Assembly: GCF_009389715.1 (NCBI RefSeq)
Contig: NC_052409.1
Coordinates: forward strand, 5,507,775 to 5,571,774
Reading direction: 5' to 3'
Source: Phoenix dactylifera
Taxonomy: Eukaryota > Streptophyta > Magnoliopsida > Arecales > Arecaceae
DNA length: 64,000 nucleotides
This document shows, in pieces, positions 60,367 to 64,000 of the stretch (its first letter is position 1; each line of letters starts with the position of its first letter). Under the pieces are notes generated by a model. That model did not search any database, had not been told where the DNA came from, and saw only the letters and a list, made by a program, of their open reading frames with translations. The position numbers and the translations under genes were made by a program.

Positions 60367-61369
60367 TGATTACTATACTAGTTAAAACAAGTAATCAGGT
60401 AAAAAACATTTGAGATTAAAATAATTATTATTATGAAAAGGGTTATTTATTAGTGTAGTGAATGTGTTTTTTATGTAAACAAAAAACATAGTGACATTAT
60501 TTGTTTGCGTTATCATCTAATTAATAGGTAAAAGTTTGTTTTGGTTGGAATGAAGATTAATTTTTTAAAATAATATTTAATATAAGCAAAGGATATAATA
60601 ATAGAGATTGTTATTCATAGTATATAACAATTGTTATAACAAAATAACGATTTGATTGCGGCTATTATTTAAATTTTTCTTGTTAATATATGTAATGTGG
60701 ACTGACTTCAAAATTATTAAACTAGATATTTAGCCATTATAGTGTTGGAGTAGTCATTATATTTAGCAAATGCTCTCTCTCTAACGTTCAAGCAAGCTTA
60801 TTTCATCTTGGGCGGAACTCCAGCACTTCAAAGACAACTTATTTAAGAGAATTTAGCAAGAACTTAAGGTTTTAATATAACATTTAATAAATATAAAAGT
60901 ATAAATAATAAAAAATAATATATTAAAATATCAATATAAATATAAAAAATATAATATTTGTAAATATTTCTATTTAACATTCAATACAATATTTATTTTT
61001 TTGTGGTGATCGAGCCTAGTTCCTATAAGTATGCAGCGATTGCTGTGGCTTCCGACGTGCAATCTCAAATCGGGAGCGTGACAATTACTTTCAATCTTTA
61101 TCGTCATTTTTGGAGCTTATGGTTTAGTCTCATTATTATTAGATTAGTCCTATTGGCTGTGCTATTATTTTATATTTTTTACTTTGGTGCTTTGGAGATC
61201 TGATTTCCATATTCAAGGTGGTATCTTTTAGTGTACATGTGGAAGTTCGACGGAGCTCCATTCTCGATCTCGTGTAATATTTACAGTAATATTTTTTGCG
61301 TATCCCTTGTGCATAGCTTTATAAATAGAGCCAATCTTTTTTCTTTTTCTTCTCATTACATGTTGACGC
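60360..61369. other. AT-rich spacer upstream of the DUF674 3' end
   Basis: Very AT-rich from 60370 to 61000. No gene is visible. The last part should contain the 3' UTR of the DUF674 gene. Confidence 0.5.
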
Positions 61370-62353
61370 TCAATCCAGGGGAACACCCTTTTCGGACTTC
61401 CCGAGAAATACGTCCGTCAGCACCGTCGTCGACCGCAGCGACGCCTTCAGCAGGTCCAGCCCCTACCAAAAACCACCAACTCCATAACACAATTAGCAAC
61501 AAACTAACATCCCTGTCAACCATCTACAAATATTCCTGAATCCTATCGAAGTTTTTAAACCTCAAAATGGAAAAAAAAAAAGAGAAAAGAAAAGGCTAAC
61601 CTCCTTCGTGCCCAATTCCACGGTCCATTCGTTGAGCGAGGACACATCCTTAATGAGCAAATTGTTGAGCAGAGTAATAGCAGTGGTGGTAGAAACGGGC
61701 ATCACGGACAAGTCATCCATCACCATGTAAGTCACCACCTTCTTCACGTACCCTCCTCCAGCCTCCGCCCTCGCCTTCTCCGCCTCCCCAGCCACGAACT
61801 TCACCTCCACCGTCATCTCCTGACGGCAACACGGACACTGCGTCCCACGAACATCCGTGACGTAGCCAAATTCCCCACCGCAAAGATTCTGGCCGGCGCA
61901 AAACCCCCGACTGCTGGTTCCTGAGCAACGATAGTACTTTCTAGCCGGTCGGTCCGAGGACTTCTCGTTTTCGAGGAGTAGAGAGGTGAGGGGGAGAGTG
62001 GACGAGAAGATTTGGGGATTAAGGAGGGCATGGCGATCTTCGGCGGGGAGGATGAAGTAGGCGTCGTCGAGGGATTCGACGCTATCGCGAAGCTTGTCAA
62101 TGGAGCCGGCTATGCGGTATTTGGAGAGGAGGCTGGCGACTGAGCCGATGGGGAGTTTGAGGAGATCGAAGAGGAAGTCGACTACGTCCTTGCCGGCCTC
62201 CGCGAAGAGGACGTGGTTGGAATGCTGGTCTACCATGAGCTTTAGCTTCAGCTTGGAGGCCTCTCCAGGGAAGGAGGGTGGCGCTTGTTCCATCATTGGT
62301 AGCTTGGAATGCTGGTCTACCTCGGAGGGTGGCAATGGTTCCATCATTTGCAT
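61370..62353 (-). CDS. DUF674 family protein
   Basis: A plant-specific family of unknown function. Two exons on the minus strand: 61601-62353 (751 bp frame closed by a GAG|GTTAGC donor) and 61370-61462, total 846 nt, 281 aa plus stop. The family core begins KLKLKLMVDQHSNHVLFAEA and includes GKDVVDFLFDLLKLPIGSVA, a Cys-rich stretch (CSGTSSRGFCAGQNLCGG, then CPCCRQEMTVEV) that may bind metal, and the conserved end GLDLLKASLRSTTVLTDVFL. The N-terminal 33 residues contain an extra copy of VDQHSKL-like sequence, matching a 16-bp direct repeat in the DNA (62220 and 62309 regions), so the first Met (MQMM) could be a local extension and a start nearer to KLKLKL is possible. If the intron is retained, the protein ends in VSLFFSLFFFPF. 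Confidence 0.88.
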
Positions 62354-62889
62354 GGTGCCGATGGAGGGATGGGGGAGGGAGGAGGGAAGCCGATTTTAAC
62401 GGGGTTTCGGCGAGCATCTTTGGGCGTCGTGTAGCTTTGCAATGAGAAAGGACAAAGCAAAGCATAATCAAGACAAAAGAAGAAGACAAGTTAATTTGGC
62501 TTGAGAATGGAACGCTATTGTCCGAGTCACCTGGAAGGCTGGAATTGTTCTTGCCTGAGAGTAGGTTCGAGAGATACTTCGGTTTTGTTACGTTACGAAG
62601 GAACGAGACTCCGCGTCACCGAGCAAGAGCAAGAGCAAAGCAAAGAATAATGTGGGGAGAGAATAATTGCTTGGGTACCGATTTTGCTACTCTTTTCCTT
62701 TTCTTTTTTTTTCCTGCTGTCGGGCAAGTGGTGTTTGTATCATGTTGATTTCATCGAGATGCCAATTTTGGAGAAGTTGCCAGAAAATGCCGGACACTGG
62801 TTGTATTTTGAAAGCCTCGTTGCCGTGCCACATTCCCCAAGAGCAAGTATAAAAGTTCTTTTATCAATACACCAAATGCATCTTTCAGT
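62354..62889. other. Upstream region of the DUF674 gene
   Basis: Candidate promoter and leader of the DUF674 gene, reading leftward. ORFs here lack domains. Confidence 0.4.
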
Positions 62890-63765
62890 GCCATCGGACT
62901 AGGAGGATTTGGAGGCAGTCGGAGTTTTCCAAAGCGCTTTGGTATCATGTGACGGCCTTTCTTCAGGTTATTTGCTGATTGGCGGGGGTCTTGCAGTTCA
63001 GACCGGAGGCAGTGCGGGCGACCTATATTGCCTATCAGATCTGGCTTGCAAGGAATGTATGGACTTTTGGAAAGAGATGCTCCTCCACCGGGGGTGCTGG
63101 TGGAGAGGGCGTGGTTGTTGGCGGTGGAGGCCTCTCAAGTCATCCGGTTGGATAGACCTTTGACTGCTCGGGATATCTGGGGCTCCTCATCTGCTCGTAG
63201 AACGTCTCGTTTGGTGTTTTTCACCTGGGAGCCTCTACTCTCGAGTTTCCTCAAGGTCAACTTTGATGGATGTGTCTTGCTGGCCGGCAGGAGGAAAGGT
63301 GTAGGCTTTGTTGTTAGGGGCCCGGATTCCAAGGTAATCGCAGCTGGGGGCTGCCAATTGTTCGACACCTCGGTGCTAGGGGCGGAGTTAAGAACGGCCT
63401 GGTCTGGATTGTGTTACGTTCGGCGTGCCTTGTAGAAAAGAGGGGTTCTTCTGGAGGGCGATTCTGCGATAGTTATCGGATGGATTCTGCAGGTTTCGGG
63501 AGGTTTGGCGATTACCTCCCACTTCTGAAAGATATTCGGGCCATGGTTAGGGATGGGATGGTGCTTCAGGCGAAACATGTGTTTAGAGAGGCCAATGAGG
63601 CCGCGGATTGGGTAGCGTCCTTTCTTGTCAACCACTCCGGGGACCACCTCTGAGTGGGAGAGGTGGAGTTGCTTAGTGCTCTCCGTGATGTTTTGCTTTT
63701 TAACTTTTTGGGCTGTATCTATACATGTTATGTATGATACTACTGTTTTCAGCAAAAAAAAAAAA
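62890..63765 (+). pseudogene. LINE 3'-end remnant with RNase H domain and poly(A) tail
   Basis: The plus-strand reading gives EAVRATYIAYQIWLARNVWT, then (after a frameshift) the RNase H domain: LTARDIWGSSSARRTSRLVF, FLKVNFDGCVLLAGRRKG and GAELRTAWSGLCYVRRAL. A TAG stop follows, then GVLLEGDSAIVIGWIL and, in yet another frame, NEAADWVASFLVNHSGDHL. It ends in TTTTCAGCAAAAAAA and a poly(A) run at about 63752-63765. It is clearly homologous to the 57.6-58.7 kb copy but broken by at least one stop and two frameshifts. Confidence 0.85.
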
Positions 63766-63869
63766 AGAAGCATGCACAAACTATAATTCCCAACAGTTTC
63801 ATCCCTCTCCACCAAGTCTTGGCCCTACGGAAGATCCTCGAGTCCATAGCCCGAAGTGGTAATGGCAGC

Positions 63870-64000
63870 GAACCTCATATCTATTTTCGATCAATCTGTG
63901 CTTAGCACTGAGGTTAGGATTGCATAGAAGAGTATTTTCTATGTGAGAAAAGTGTTGAGCGCGGATCGTATTATTTTAGAAGAGGACTCAGCCATAGTGA
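63870..64000 (+). pseudogene. Second LINE RNase H fragment, cut by the right edge
   Basis: Reads LSTEVRIA, a stop, then KSIFYVRKVLSADRIILEED and SAIV. This matches GAELRTAWSGLCYVRRAL...LEGDSAIV of the neighbouring copy. It starts only about 100 bp after that copy's poly(A) tail, so two related insertions or duplicated copies lie side by side. Confidence 0.65.

Noticed and set aside
1-64000. Intact tRNA, rRNA or CRISPR-like arrays
   Set aside because: Only degenerate tRNA-like heads of SINEs were found; none forms a plausible full cloverleaf, and no regularly spaced repeat array exists.

Overview
The window is nuclear DNA from a flowering plant. Genes have GT-AG introns, GC-rich first exons followed by AT-rich later exons and very long introns, and the space between them is full of retrotransposons, SINEs and MITEs. 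This style and the gene sequences suggest a commelinid monocot. A palm is my best guess, but that is inference. No rRNA, intact tRNA, CRISPR or bacterial-type features were seen.

Layout from left to right. 1-8079 (-) is the 5' two-fifths of an ATR checkpoint-kinase gene (11 exons, cut by the left window edge). It carries a one-base frameshift in exon 10 and a 782-bp foldback hAT-like element in intron 5. A SINE with a 16-bp target duplication lies at 10.4-10.8 kb. 12766-16668 (-) is a three-exon AMT2/AMT3-type ammonium transporter. Its intron 1 holds a 1.2-kb hAT-type element, bounded by a perfect 8-bp target duplication, that has captured the secreted/galacturonan-binding first exon of a WAK-like receptor kinase. 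17-27 kb has no host gene: it holds MITEs, LINE RNase H remnants and a complete 684-bp TRIM retrotransposon whose LTRs carry an snRNA-type upstream sequence element.

27748-48291 (+) is a 16-exon, 579-codon ACT-domain protein kinase of the STY8/STY17/STY46 group. Its introns host two SINEs and two MITEs. 49563-52980 (-) is a seven-exon chloroplast-type single-domain rhodanese (STR14/15/16 group), convergent with the kinase gene. 53-58.8 kb is LTR and LINE debris. 59157-59909 (+) is a small CRAL-TRIO-type protein gene. 61370-62353 (-) is a DUF674 gene. 62.9-64.0 kb contains two more LINE 3' ends.

The five host genes are not an operon-like unit and I see no shared pathway: DNA-damage signalling, ammonium transport, phosphorylation of chloroplast precursors and sulfur transfer are unrelated neighbours. 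The most notable content is mobile DNA acting on host genes: a gene-capturing hAT element, one hAT-MITE family found in introns of three genes, promoter-motif-bearing TRIM LTRs, a SINE and a LINE that share a 3' tail, and at least five copies of the LINE RNase H domain.
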